Shown here: positions 12,734 through 24,645 of the stretch, one piece after another
How the letters are laid out: each line of letters opens with the position of its first letter
How positions within the stretch are numbered: the stretch's first letter is position 1
Assembly (NCBI GenBank): GCA_021397835.1
Contig: JAJFZO010000889.1
Location: 1,922,001 to 1,986,000 of the forward strand
Direction: 5' to 3'
From: Moringa oleifera
Taxonomy: Eukaryota; Streptophyta; Magnoliopsida; Brassicales; Moringaceae
DNA: 64,000 bases
Translations under genes and position numbers: made by a program
Notes under the pieces: generated by a model
Database searches by the model: none
Told to the model about the DNA's origin: nothing
Seen by the model: only the letters and a program-made list of their open reading frames with translations

Positions 12734-13923
12734 CCAAGATAGGTACCTTAGAAGTGATTGTGATGTATTTCCATGGATTATCAGAAGGTTGTTTAATTGA
12801 TTTCTTGATATCTGTTTCCAAGAGTTTTTGTGTATAATTGACTTTATTGCTCCATTGTAATTGCATTGATATGGTCATCGCGTCTTATTAAGAGTTGTGG
12901 ATGTGTATGCACCAATTTGGGAAAATTTATATGGATTTAGTGTGTCAGGCAAAATTATTTGTAATTGATAGTAAATTAATAGCAGTAATTTCCAAACGAC
13001 TTGTGAATATCAAGCATCAGGCTGTTTCTGCGATTTGTGTGAGACTGGCAGAGAAATCAAGTGAACTTAATTTTGATTTCATGCTTAATGATGATGTGTA
13101 AGCCGGTTCAGCTTGAACCTAAGACTGACATTACTTTTCTTACAATGTAAGCCTGAGACTGAAAGTTTCTTTCTTGGCTGAGTGCACTGTAACTTCTCCA
13201 GGTAAACAATGAGCTCATAGAAACTTACAAGTTATGCTATGTTGCACTTCTCTCCTTGGTAGTTTTGTGGAATCAAAGCCATAGAAAACCATGCCCATCA
13301 TTTCCAATAGTGAACAGGAAGCATTTCAGACCTTATTTAAATTTTCATTCTGTTCTTTTCTGATTCTCGGTTTTGGCTGCTTGGAGTAGCATTTTTGGTT
13401 GGTTTGACACAGAAGAAAGAGTTGTAGGTACCTAATACCCAATGGTTGTATCATCTCAGACATGCTCTGTTATTACTAAAAGAAAAGAAGAAGATTTCTC
13501 TGTCTGAGAGTGGCCAACAATGAGTGGTGAGCTCTGCCAATTGTTTAACTAACCTAGGAGTTTCTTATTTAAACATGAAAAGGATAAAACTTTGCATGTT
13601 GTCCCTGGGTTGTTCAAGGAGAAGAAGTGGTTAATTGCCTGTCTAATTTGTTGTTAGAAGGGAATATCCTATGTTAAGATCAAACTATTACTGGGGTTTT
13701 ATTATTCAACAAATCAAAATATGCCAAAAGAAGAAAAGAAATTTTTCACAAGTTTATAATAATAGGGCAACGTTCAGTAGTTCCGTTCACCCCCTTGGCT
13801 CTCTTAAAAAGAGTGAAAAAAGGGCACTTTTCAAGGGGAAGGTATTGTAGCTCTTAGTAGCATTTGATCGAGCATACTGTTTCAGTTACCAAGCTTCTGT
13901 GTTGCTGAAAAAACAGTACTGCC
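12734..13923. other. intergenic region between RPL29 and the cofactor C gene
   Basis: About 1.2 kb of moderately AT-rich DNA. It should contain the RPL29 3' UTR and the promoter of the downstream gene. The open frame at 12895-13101 has no recognisable motif. No clear TATA box is seen upstream of 13924. Confidence 0.5.
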
Positions 13924-14952
13924 ATGGAAGAAGAAGAAATCCCAATCCCAAATGAAATCCCCAAGGAAAGTAGCCGAGACCCAGCCTTACAAAAGAAGCA
14001 TCAGCAAATGCTTGAGCGCCTCTCCGCTCGCCAGCAAACTCGGAAGTCGGACTCGTCCAACTCCTCGCCCTTGGAATCCACTTCTGCTTTCCTCATTCGC
14101 TTCGCCGACACGAAAAGATCGATCGAGTCCCAATTCGCCGAGTCCCGACTCACTCCCGCCGCGGATCCTGCTCAGCTCAAGTCTCTTCTGGCTAATATCT
14201 CCTCCTCCATTGCCGATCTCGAGCAACTCCTTGCGGAGAACTCTTACTTTCTCCCATCCTATGAGGTGCGCTCTTCCCTCAAATCCATCTGCGACCTGAA
14301 GCAGAACCTCGAGACTCTGACGAATGAGTTACTCCCCAAAAAGAAATTCTCTTTCAAGAATAAATCATCCGCCAAAAAACCCGACCAGAAAGAACCCCAA
14401 ATCGAAAAATTACACGTTGCTGTGCCATCGAACCTCACAATTCGTGATTCTCCAGGATTTAGAAATAAAGAAAACGAAGTCCTGGTCAAAAATTTCAAGG
14501 GCATGCAGATGGGAGACTTCACTTTATCGGACCTGGTTTCTTGTGAAGTGAGATTGATCGGTACTGTTAGCGCGCTGTTTGTTCATCGATTGAGGAACTG
14601 CAAGGTTTATGCGGGTCCAGTGATTGGCTCAATTTTGATGGAGGAGGTAGAAGATTGTACCTTTGCACTGGCATCACATCAGATTAGGATACATTTAGCC
14701 AAGAGAAGCGATTTTTACCTGAGGGTGAGAAGTAGGCCTATAATTGAAGACAGTAACAGTGTCAGATTCGCACCATACTGTTTGGAGTATGAGGGGATTA
14801 ATGAAGACCTGCAGGCTGCTGGTTTGGAGGAGGAGACAGAGAATTGGGCCAATGTGGATGATTTCAGGTGGCTGAGAGCTGTGCAGTCCCCAAATTGGTG
14901 TGTTTTACCAGAGGATGAGAGGACTGGAAGGATTATTGTTTCGGATTCTTGA
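13924..14952 (+). CDS. POR: tubulin-folding cofactor C (TFC C / PORCINO), intronless
   Basis: Cofactor C acts at the last step of tubulin folding, triggering GTP hydrolysis in the tubulin-cofactor D/E supercomplex so that native alpha/beta-tubulin is released. Arabidopsis porcino mutants arrest as giant-celled embryos without microtubules. The frame gives 342 residues, matching the family. Residues about 15-135 form the helical spectrin-like N-terminal domain, rich in Gln, Leu and Ser. Residues 136-165 are a Lys-rich linker. Residues about 180-317 form the CARP/TBCC beta-helix, with LIGTVSALFVHRLRNCKVYAGPV repeated-strand character and the diagnostic SHQIRIH motif containing Q253 and the GTPase-activating arginine finger R255, followed by RSRPIIED. 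The first ATG opens the frame in the context GCCATGG. The gene looks intact. In Arabidopsis POR is adjacent to UBP3, as here apart from RPL29. Confidence 0.93.
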   Translation: MEEEEIPIPNEIPKESSRDPALQKKHQQMLERLSARQQTRKSDSSNSSPLESTSAFLIRFADTKRSIESQFAESRLTPAADPAQLKSLLANISSSIADLEQLLAENSYFLPSYEVRSSLKSICDLKQNLETLTNELLPKKKFSFKNKSSAKKPDQKEPQIEKLHVAVPSNLTIRDSPGFRNKENEVLVKNFKGMQMGDFTLSDLVSCEVRLIGTVSALFVHRLRNCKVYAGPVIGSILMEEVEDCTFALASHQIRIHLAKRSDFYLRVRSRPIIEDSNSVRFAPYCLEYEGINEDLQAAGLEEETENWANVDDFRWLRAVQSPNWCVLPEDERTGRIIVSDS

Positions 14953-17880
14953 AACATTAATTGAGATTAACTTGTCAGTTGGTCTAGTGTTATTTATGGA
15001 GGGCATGTTGATCCATTTTTGCATTCAGGTAATGCTGTATGTTGGTAATATATTATGGATTGAATAGAATTATCTTCGGTGGATTGGATGTGTTTTCATT
15101 ACATGTCATAACTTTTTGAATGGAAATGAATATGGGCCATCAATTATCTCTCTTGCTGTTTCTCCATTTATTGTTTTCATTTGATGGTTAAGATGACTTG
15201 TGGCAGATGGGGTAAACTGATGCTTCATGTAGTATCCTTGTCAGCATTCTGTTTCCCTTTATATTATCAGTTATGCCTGTCTTGTGTTACTAACAGAAAT
15301 GGACCACTTTTTGCTGAGGAATTACTTTTTGAAACATCTACCTGGTACTTAGAAGTTAGAGGTTTCTTCTGTGGCTCGTCAAGTTGACTGAGTTTTGAGT
15401 AAGCATTTGCCCTAGCCTAGAATGTTTTCTACTATATGGTTCACTATACTTTAACTGGGTGCTTGCCTTGTCTTGCTTCTATTGCCAGGACTATCAGCTT
15501 TAGTTTTCATCATTTTATCGGTGAACATGTACCTTCCAGCTATATAGGTTATATGAAATTGATGGTAGAACTGGCAGGTAAAATGGATATTGGTTGAGGT
15601 GTGGGGAAGGGTGATATCCTCTGGTTTAAAAACTTTCTCATAGTCAATCTTGGTTGATTGCAAACTGAGACACTCTTATCACTTCACTTATTATGTGGGC
15701 ACAGAAGATGTAAATTTTCTTAGTGATATTGATAAAACAATTTATATATTATCCTCTTTCCATAATGTCCCACAGAATACTGACCAGCACTACATAATGT
15801 GACTGATTGGGTCACAAAAATGTAGAGATGTGGTTTGCTGGAAATTTTCATTCCAAGTTTTGCCTATTGCCTGATTCACCTGATACTGTTGCTTGCTTGT
15901 TTGTGGTATTGAAGCTGCAATAAATATTCTGTTATTTATTTATCTGTTTTTCAAATTTGATGCCTTTTCATCAAGAAATTTTGGCATTTTGCTTTTTGCT
16001 TCTTGTTCAATGTTTGGTTCCCTTGATTCCAAACTACAATGGAATGGGATAAATTCTACAATTGGATCCTCCATTTTAGATCTATGAAGAAAGTTAATAG
16101 AATGTTTCTTTAGATGAAAAGATATGCCAAAAATGATGTAAAGAGAAGTTTCTGAGCATGCTTGTAGATAATATCTTTCTCCAAAGAGCCTCTAAGAATG
16201 ATCAAAATTGTATGCTTAACTCCTGGGAACATAATATTTATTCCTACTGATATTCTAATCTTAGCATGATGGTTATAATAGAATTGATCTCATTTTCCTG
16301 AAACATGTGTAGAGGGATGAAGTGCTACTGGCTTTTGTCAATGGAACATGCACACTTAAAACAGGTTCATCACTGTCAAACTAGATATAGTTCTTTGAAA
16401 GTCAAATAAATAATATGTGATACTATTTATATGTCATGTATAAAAATTAGTATTTGTTTGAGGATATACTTACTTATTGGATATGGTTCTTCTACACTGA
16501 TTTGTGTGTGTCTGGTATTATACATTCACTAGCATGCACACCTTTCAGCCATATCCTCTGTCCAGATTTCGGGAAAATTCTGTCTTCACCTTTTGTCTAT
16601 TAAAACGTGACACTCGAAACTAAATGGTGAAAACGTTTAGGTGTTCCCATGTGGAGGAAATTAAATAATGAAGGCAGCTCTGGTGCCTGGGCCATGGAAT
16701 TTTTTTCTTTGTGGGAACTTATGATGAAAGATTAAGATGGTAACAACATTATGGTCATGTTCCTGGTAGAAATGAAATTACTGATGTATTTCTTGAGTAA
16801 GAAAGCTAGACTCTGATACTGGGCTTAGTTTTATTTACCAGAATTTCCATCCACTGAGGCCATGTGATAATGTTAACATCTCTCCAGGAGTGATTAAATG
16901 TAGCTTCCTCAGTATTTCCAGGTTCTTGCAGATGATCCTGTTGTGATTTCTGTCATCGTGAAGTAAATTATTGTCATGCTATTAGCTTTTTTCTTGTGAT
17001 GGCCATAGGCTTTATTCCAACACTTCAAACTTCACTTTCTGAAGAGATACCTTCCCCCACTCTGGTCTACAGAAATAGAATAGCAGGAGCTTATTTGCTT
17101 TATGTTTTTGGCAACTGTTAGATTAGCTCTTCTAGTTCTCTATTTTCTGAATTTATGTACATAAGTACCTCTCACTCTGCAGACATGATTTGCTCTGGAA
17201 TATGCTCCATTAATTTCTTTTATATCTTTATTTTATGATTAAAACCACTAGACTCTCTGCATAGTGAACTAGCTACCAAAAGGCAAGGGGTTTGCCAAGC
17301 TAGAGCTTTGACATTCTACACTTTCTGGGCTTGTCTCTGTTTATCTTGGAGTGGTTGGAAGTGGATCCTGCACTCAGGACCCATGCCAGGAGCATGCTTT
17401 TGACTTTGAGATTATACCACTTGAGCTAGTCTGACTTTATATCTGCAGAGTTACTTTTAATGCTATTGGAGCTCTTAAAAGTTGGCTTTGTAGTGAGCAA
17501 TGGTAATGTCTTGTACCTTCTGATGCTTGGAAGGCTTCCATTTGCAAGATCAGCCATAGGCTTGTTATAGAAGCAGTTGAGGAGCAAATTCCTTTAGGTA
17601 TGGAGGTGGAGGGTTAAGAAATGGAATCGGTGATGAAATTAAGACATCTTCACCTTAACAATTGTGTCCTTCACATATTTCTGTGAAGTCAAATTCCCAG
17701 TTTACGAAGAGGCTCTCATGTGTGTTGAAGACAAACAGCCAAAAACCCTTTTAGCAGGGAAATTTCTTATAAACTACTTGGGTGGAACTTTTTTGAGACC
17801 AAGTCTTAAAGGAGGGGTACTTGGCTAGCTAGGATTGCATTCCTCTTAACTTTGGAACCATTTTGGTGCAGAGTTGGGAT
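14953..17880. other. 2.9 kb without a recognisable gene, unusually mixed base composition
   Basis: This follows the cofactor C stop codon. The sequence is less AT-rich than other gaps here and reads like decayed transcribed DNA, but no open frame exceeds about 70 codons and no family motif was seen in the translations. The first few hundred bases should be the 3' UTR of the upstream gene. Possible contents are a non-coding RNA or a degraded transposon or gene. Confidence 0.4.
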
Positions 17881-20800
17881 CTTTATATTTAAAATAAAAA
17901 ATAAAAAACATTTTTATAATTTATTGTATTAATAGAAAAATAAAATAAATATTTGTGTCTAATATATTTTTTAATACATTAAAAAAATTAATACCCATTG
18001 GCTTTTTTGACTTTGTGGGCAGTTTTTGGTGTTCGAATCTTACCATGTACTGTTTTTCATTGGAAATTAAGAATTGGATGTTGAAAAATACAGGATTATT
18101 GGTGCAGGAGAATATAGCTCCACAGGAGAAAATCAAATATGCTTTAATTTGGAGGTTCAATCAAATATTGTTTAGTAACATCATGATCAGCACATTCATT
18201 TCAAATACCCAAAAGGAGACTTAATGTTTCCCATAGAGCAAACTACTAATTTCCAGATTTTCTACAACTACACATATCAAGGAATCGCTATAAGCTATAA
18301 GCGATCAAAATAAGTCCTTCATTGATAAGATATATATGTGTGTGTGATCAAATTACCTCTAATTAACGGTACCGGCCTTCATTCTTTCACTTTATAATTA
18401 GAATTTTAGGGTTTGAAAATAGTTAAAAATTTGGTGAAGTTGGTGTTTGATGTATACTCCCAAAATACCATTCACGTGTAAGGTACCTAATGAAATAATT
18501 TGTTTTCGTTAACTGTCTTTTTGGTGGTCGCTGTTTTGTTGTCTACATTTTTGATATAGACCAATTAACCATGATGAGGGTAAGTGTCAATTTTGCTTGT
18601 TAAGCATATAATTTTTTAATAATTAACGTCCTAAGTAGCACACAAAGGTGATGCAACTGGAACGTTATTTTCAATTGTGTTGGTTTCAAGATCAACCTAA
18701 TTGGAGATAAATTACCAGTTATTAGCACATACTATGGAGAGAAAAGACGTCGCAATATATGATGGTGTATGATTTAAATTATTAGATTTTTTAGTTTAGA
18801 GTATGTTGTATGTTTTTAAAATAAATAATATTTATAAAAATGAATTGAACTAATTAACATCAGCATCATCATCGATACAAATTAAATCTTTTATCATTAA
18901 ATTAATGTTTTTAATGAATTAAAATTATAGTGAATTAAATCTAGGGAAAACGCATAATGACAAAGAAATATTACTCAATCAAATAACATATAATTTTTTA
19001 AACTTATATCTTATAAATATGATTTAAAATTAACCACGACAAGTTTCAGCATAACTAGATAATATTTATATGATACAAACGAAGACATTATCACTAACAT
19101 TAACACGAAATCTACATCTACATAACCCAACAGACAAGATTATTTCCAGTCTACTTGCCTTGATTAGTTGATCTAAAATTCACCCAGTCAGTTTTCTTTG
19201 AAGTTTGAGCATAACGGTTATTCTCTCATAGAGAGAGAGAGAGTGAGAGGATCGTGATGGTTTGAAAGTAAAACTACTTCAGAAAATTTTCATTGCTGTA
19301 CGGGAGGAGAACTGGAAGAACAGGAGCCAAATTAATGTTGTCTGTGCTGTAATAAATAATATTATAAGTTGTCTGCGCTGAAATCAAAACACTATTTAAT
19401 GAGGTTGTTGTTTTCCTTTTGCAGATTAAGGCACAAATTTAAAATAATAAATGAACTTTGCAAAGTCCGAGTTTAGATGTATTGGGTAGAAACTTATCAG
19501 AGCAAGCAAATCAGTTGTTTAGCTGACACTGCGAACTATGACTTTTGTCTTTAATTCCACTCCTAATTACAGCAAATATAAGGTCACATCACTTACACTG
19601 ATCTATTTTCTTTAACAATAACCTGCTTCTTACTCTTCTCTACCCAGGTGGTCCTCCCGACAAGAAACCCCTACTTCAACAAGCAATCTCTCTCTCTCTC
19701 TCTCCCATGAATAGCTTGCTTGAAGAAGGTGCTAATAATGTCACAAACTTGTTTTCTTCTTCCTTTACACCTAAATCTAGAACTAATCTAACCTGGTGCC
19801 GACAGTAAATGAGGTCAGAGAGAAAGTGAGGCTTTCTAGCTTGATTTGGTCGTTATTGTGCTTTGACTGTAAGTGCCCCACTGATATCTCATCTCATGCA
19901 TTTAGGTTTGAAATATCTTACTTACAAAGTAAGAAAAATGCATGCCCTTCTCTTCTTCTGACAAATTAAATGAACCCTAGATTTTGATCATGAGTTTAAT
20001 TGTTGAGATCACACTACCACCCAAATCTATGAATGATAATTACAGCTGCATACAAAGTCTGTTAATTCCTGTTAATTAATTTGTACATATCGATGCTTGC
20101 ATTTGGATCCCTTTATTAGAAAAATTGGCAACGCATTTATCATGTTAATCTTGTTCATTTGATCATTTCTTCGGTCTCGTCACGAAATTGCTCGGATTTA
20201 GTTTATCTAGTTCGCATTAAGATTTCTCTATTTATAGAAGAATTAATGCCGGCTCGAGTAGGAAATAATTAAATCAAGAATTAGATAATATATGGTTGAG
20301 TAGTAGAATATGGGAGTTGATTAAGTCTTTATGCTTGTACTGTTTCATGACAGCTAAAAGGAAACTTTGCAGTTCAACTGCCAAGCAGAAGGGTTTACAT
20401 TTAATAACATTGTTTTCTTGTATGCTTTTACATATATTCTTCATACTTGCATAATATATCATTCAAAGCTGAAATGGAGCTATATTTATCAATTCTTTAA
20501 TTAATCAAGTTTTGTACTTTGTTATATAAAATATTATAAAAATATCCAAGATAATTAATTAAATATATGCCTTTAATTTCCTTTTATACTCATTAAACAA
20601 ATATGCTCTTATTATGAAAAAATCACCTTTTATATAATTTTTTTTATGTTAAAGAGAGAAAAAAATAAAAAAAAATCTTATTTATTTTATTTTATTTTAT
20701 TATTAACATATTTTAAAATATCGACACAAATATTAATCCAATTAACAGAGAATACATTTTTTTTCATTTTATTTAATAAGTGATTCTTATGACCAAGGAA

Positions 20801-21660
20801 AAAAGAATTGCTTCTGATTACAATATTTTAATGCTAGTGATGGCATGGAAGGATCTCCAAGATGCTTTGGGAATTAAGAGCATTTGCTGCACCAACTTCA
20901 CCTCTAACTAGCTCTTTCAAATGGTCAAATGGGTCACATCCACATTGTTCCTATCTTGTAATTAAAACCTTCTCTTCATATCAAACTGGAGATTTTTTTT
21001 TAAAAAAAAATATAATTATTGTAAATATCTGGTGAATATTAATAATTATGGTTCACATTGTAATATTTATTCAATGTGCATATGTCGTAAAAATAATCTT
21101 GGTAGATTGTTGTTGTGTCCAGCTCAAGAGTATCGATCATACATGTATGCATATTATTCATCTCCAAATTAATATGTATGCTTGCATTCAAGATATTTAT
21201 ATATATTTTTTCATTTATAGAAATTAATTAATCCAAGGAAGTTTCAGCTCTTTTTTTTTTTTGATAGAATATCAATTACGTTATATCTTGTTAAACAATT
21301 ACTCTAAAAAATATTTGCATTAATCCTTATATATACATATGAGCAAGAATTAATTCTCTTGCCAAAACAAATAAATTTCGTTGGAAATTTGAATATAAGA
21401 AAATAATATTTTTATGTAATAAATTATTATTTTTTGGAACACAGATCGGGATTAATCTGTAGGTATTGATCATGTTGGGTTGCTATGATCAAGGAGAAGA
21501 GAAGTGGGACACATAGATAAATTAAAACCTTAAAATTAAGTCACCTACTACATTAGTATTAATGTGGATATGTGATACAGATACACATATACAATAATCT
21601 GTCTGGGTTCGCATAGAGATTACACGCACGAACAGAAAGAGAGAGACGGCCTATGAGCAA
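17881..21660. other. AT-rich intergenic region, no gene recognised
   Basis: AT-rich DNA with short (GA)n near 19231-19245 and (CT)n near 19688-19704. An 89-codon frame at 17955-18224 has no recognised motif. Poly-T tracts are frequent. No RNA gene or inverted-repeat element was identified with confidence. Confidence 0.5.
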
Positions 21661-21677
21661 AGTGGTTGGTCGGAGTG

Positions 21678-21780
21678 CACGTGATGCACACGTGGAAAGA
21701 GAGTCGATCTGGTACCTTTTCATTTGCATGCATATGCCTATATATGCATGGGGCACACCAATCTCACGCCATGCATGCAA
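21678..21780. promoter_or_regulatory. cluster of two G-boxes and three RY (CATGCA) motifs upstream of the MYB gene
   Basis: Perfect CACGTG boxes lie at 21678-21683 and 21689-21694, exactly 11 bp apart, about one helical turn. Downstream are RY-type motifs: GCATGCAT at 21726-21733, TATGCATG at 21743-21750 and CATGCATG within 21769-21780. G-boxes bind ABA-related bZIP/bHLH factors, and RY elements bind B3 factors of the ABI3/FUS3 type. The cluster lies about 1.1 kb upstream of the MYB start. That it controls the MYB gene is inference. Confidence 0.4.
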
Positions 21781-22706
21781 CATGCCAACAGCAATAATCA
21801 CCTCCTCTTCTCATAAAAACCATAATTCCTGCCACCTTTAGTAGGAATTAATTAATTTATATGTTTCTAAGTAGTTTATGGGAAATTATTCCGTGCTACA
21901 TACGCACTATATCTAACGAAAAACAGCTAAGAAAGGACGTCCTTGGCAACTATCTTTGTTAACATTTTAGGATAGCAGAGAACAAAGGATGATGTGGCGC
22001 AATGTGATTAGGCGGTCACAGGAAATGCTGAGAGGGGCTATGGAGAGAAGCTAAACCCAAAGAAAGTAGTAAGTTGCTGGACGTCTTACGAATTACGGAC
22101 CCATCTAATCAGCCAAATATTAATACGTGAAGAGAATCCATGCAATAGGCGACGAAATAACCCCAACTCTCTTGCGTGCATGGGATGCGTTCCTCCAACC
22201 ACCCACGCCATCCCACTTGTTTCCTTGATGCTGACTTCTCCTTTTTCAACCCTCATTTTTTCTTTAAAAGAAAAAAATTTAAAAGGGAATTAACAGTTCA
22301 TTTAGATATAAAAGCCCTATATTACCCTCACCTATCTACATATTACCACTTTTACCCTTTTCTAAGGTCACTTGACCATCCAGATAACATTATATTCGTG
22401 ATAAAATTAAGTTAAATATTATGTTATATAAGCTTGTCTCTCCAAATAACTACTTATGTGGACTTACCTGGGAAGAGATGATAGATTTAGTAAAGCCTGA
22501 TAATGATAAAGGGTCCACTAGTTAGGATTATTAATCAGGGATTAACAATGTCAAAGAACGAAGTCATAATTGTAATTTTAATTACATATCCATGGGAAAG
22601 TAGAAGGACAAAGTGGAGTTTTCAAGAACAGAACATGCCCAGTTGTTCTGCTAGCAAATGGGAAGCTAGCACGTCGGCTGCTGGTTAATAACAAAGGCTG
22701 GACCTG

Positions 22707-22713
22707 TATAAAT
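22707..22713 (+). promoter_or_regulatory. TATA box of the R2R3-MYB gene
   Basis: TATAAAT lies 77 nt before the ATG at 22790. That predicts a leader of roughly 45-50 nt. It sits in a locally less AT-rich stretch, which makes the match more meaningful than most in this window. Confidence 0.6.
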
Positions 22714-22789
22714 GGTAAAGCTGCAGTAAGTGGTTCAAGTTCAGGCAGACAACCAAATCTAAGGGGGAAGAAAGAGATAGCTGGAGATA

Positions 22790-24029
22790 ATGGGCAGGTC
22801 TCCTTGTTGTGATGAGAGTGGCCTAAAGAAAGGCCCCTGGACTCCTGAAGAAGATCATAAACTCGTCAACTATATCCAGAATCATGGCCATGGAAGCTGG
22901 AGAGCCCTCCCTAAACTTGCAGGTATGTAAACTCCCATTCCAGAGGCGTACATGTAATCGTTAACAAGATCCAGAACCCATCTGTCTTTGTCTCTGTCTC
23001 ATGGATCCAATGTTTCTTGGTTGCTTTTGCAGGGCTGAACAGATGTGGGAAGAGTTGCAGGTTAAGATGGACGAACTACTTGAGACCTGATATAAAGAGA
23101 GGAAAGTTTTCTGAGGAAGAAGAGCAAACAATCTTGAATCTTCATTCCGTTCTTGGAAACAAGTAATTCAACAACTGCACTTGCTTTACTGAAATGATTA
23201 ATGTTTAACTCGTTTTGTTATATTTGAATTATAATTTGCTTTTCTTTCTTGTTGTGTGTATACGTGAAGATGGTCAGCAATTGCAAGCCACCTACCGGGC
23301 CGGACGGATAATGAAATAAAGAATTTCTGGAACACTCATCTGAAGAAGAAACTCATCCAGATGGGTTTTGATCCGATGACCCATCAGCCCCGAACAGATA
23401 TCTTCTCAAGCTTGCCTCATCTGATAGCTCTGGCTAACCTGAAGGAGCTCCTGGAACACCAACCATGGGGAGAACAACAGAGGCTACAAGCTGAAGCTCT
23501 TCAAATGGCTAAGCTTCAATATCTGCATTATCTCCTTCAACTTCCTGCAGCTACCATGGCAGCTACACCAGACAAGTACATGAACACTACGACTTTCACT
23601 GATATGGAGAGTTTCAATCTTTTGAACTCACTTTCCTCGATCAAAGACAACCCTGGTTTAAACAGCTCTCCTCAGCTGGATATAGGGGCTGCTTCGTCTC
23701 TCCAAGGGATCAATGACTTCATCAATTTTTCTCATATGCCGGCCCTTCAAATGCCTTGCAGCTACCAGCAAACACCGTTAAATAATGACTCCATTGAAGC
23801 TCCTCCTGAGTTCACAGTGTTAACCCAAGGAGAAAACTCACCCAGTTCTCCTTTATGGCTTGTTTCATCTTCATCTCCCTCTCCTCCTGCTATGGTTCCT
23901 CCTGTAACAGAGACAACGATCAACAAAACCACGGATGCCACCAATACTTCCAGCTGTGGAGGAGCTACATCATCAATTTGGCCTGATCTCCTCCTCGAAG
24001 ACTCTTTGTTCCAAGAGACCAACCTCTAG
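22790..24029 (+). CDS. MYB93: R2R3-MYB transcription factor, MYB53/MYB92/MYB93 clade (subgroup 24), three exons
   Basis: A nuclear DNA-binding regulator. Members of this clade control suberin deposition and, for MYB93, lateral root development. Exons are 22790-22922 (133 nt), 23033-23162 (130 nt) and 23270-24029. The first two lengths and phases are the canonical ones for R2R3-MYBs. The product is 340 residues. R2 begins at [12 protein letters not shown] (about residue 13) and R3 at [11 protein letters not shown] (about 67), ending WNTHLKKKL near 115. The clade signature follows: [20 protein letters not shown], then [12 protein letters not shown] and [19 protein letters not shown], a potential amphipathic helix. 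The C-terminus is Ser/Pro/Thr-rich and ends [14 protein letters not shown], an acidic hydrophobic patch likely to activate transcription. The exact member (53, 92 or 93) cannot be set without a tree. No defects are seen. Confidence 0.93.
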
Positions 24030-24465
24030 CCTTCAGGTTCCTGTAACACAATCCCTTACCGTGTATTTTTGTGATCATATATATATTGTTCATTATATGT
24101 ATAATCCTTCATAGCCAGCAAGCACCAAATCCACTGAATCTGCTCATTAGCATGCTTAGGTTTTGATATTTCTTTAAATCTGTTTTATCTTCTTTGTTTC
24201 ATCCCAACTGAAGCAATACAGACATGTATGTTGACTTTTGTTGGCTTCCTGAATTTAATTTCCATTAGAACTAACAAGCCTAGACTTTTGTTAAGTGGGT
24301 TCGGTACTCCCTAGTTAATTTACTGTAAACACATAGTCCTCAAAAACCACAACAATGATCTTTTAGGCACAGATGATTAACGTTAATGCATATCTTATGA
24401 TCTGGAACAAGTATTATTCTTTAGGTTTTGCTTAATCTTTCCACAGTTGGTCAAATTTGTGGTCT

Positions 24466-24645
24466 GACTTTGCTACCAGAGACTACTCTGAAATCTGACT
24501 ATATAAATAAGGACTGCATATATTCAGAGTTCTTGTTTTGTAAACTAATCGTCATGACTTTGCTACCAGAGACTGCTCTGAAATCTGACTATATAAATAA
24601 GGACTGCATATATTCAGAGTTCTTGTTTTGTAAACTAATCGTCAT
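24466..24645. repeat. perfect-length 90-bp tandem duplication downstream of the MYB gene
   Basis: Bases 24466-24555 and 24556-24645 are identical by eye except one base (ACTACTCTG versus ACTGCTCTG). Both run from GACTTTGCTACCAGAGACT to GTAAACTAATCGTCAT. Because 90 is a multiple of three, the duplication also repeats 30 codons in a spurious frame. Near-identity means the event is recent. Confidence 0.95.

Noticed and set aside
17955..18224. 89-codon frame considered as a small gene
   Set aside because: AT-rich context, no recognised motif, no paralogue in the window; the antisense frame is equally long.
21720..21785. Hairpin-like ATGCATAT/ATATGCAT palindrome considered as a microRNA precursor
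   Set aside because: The stem is only about 8 bp and the arms match no plant microRNA I know; overlapping RY motifs explain the palindromes.
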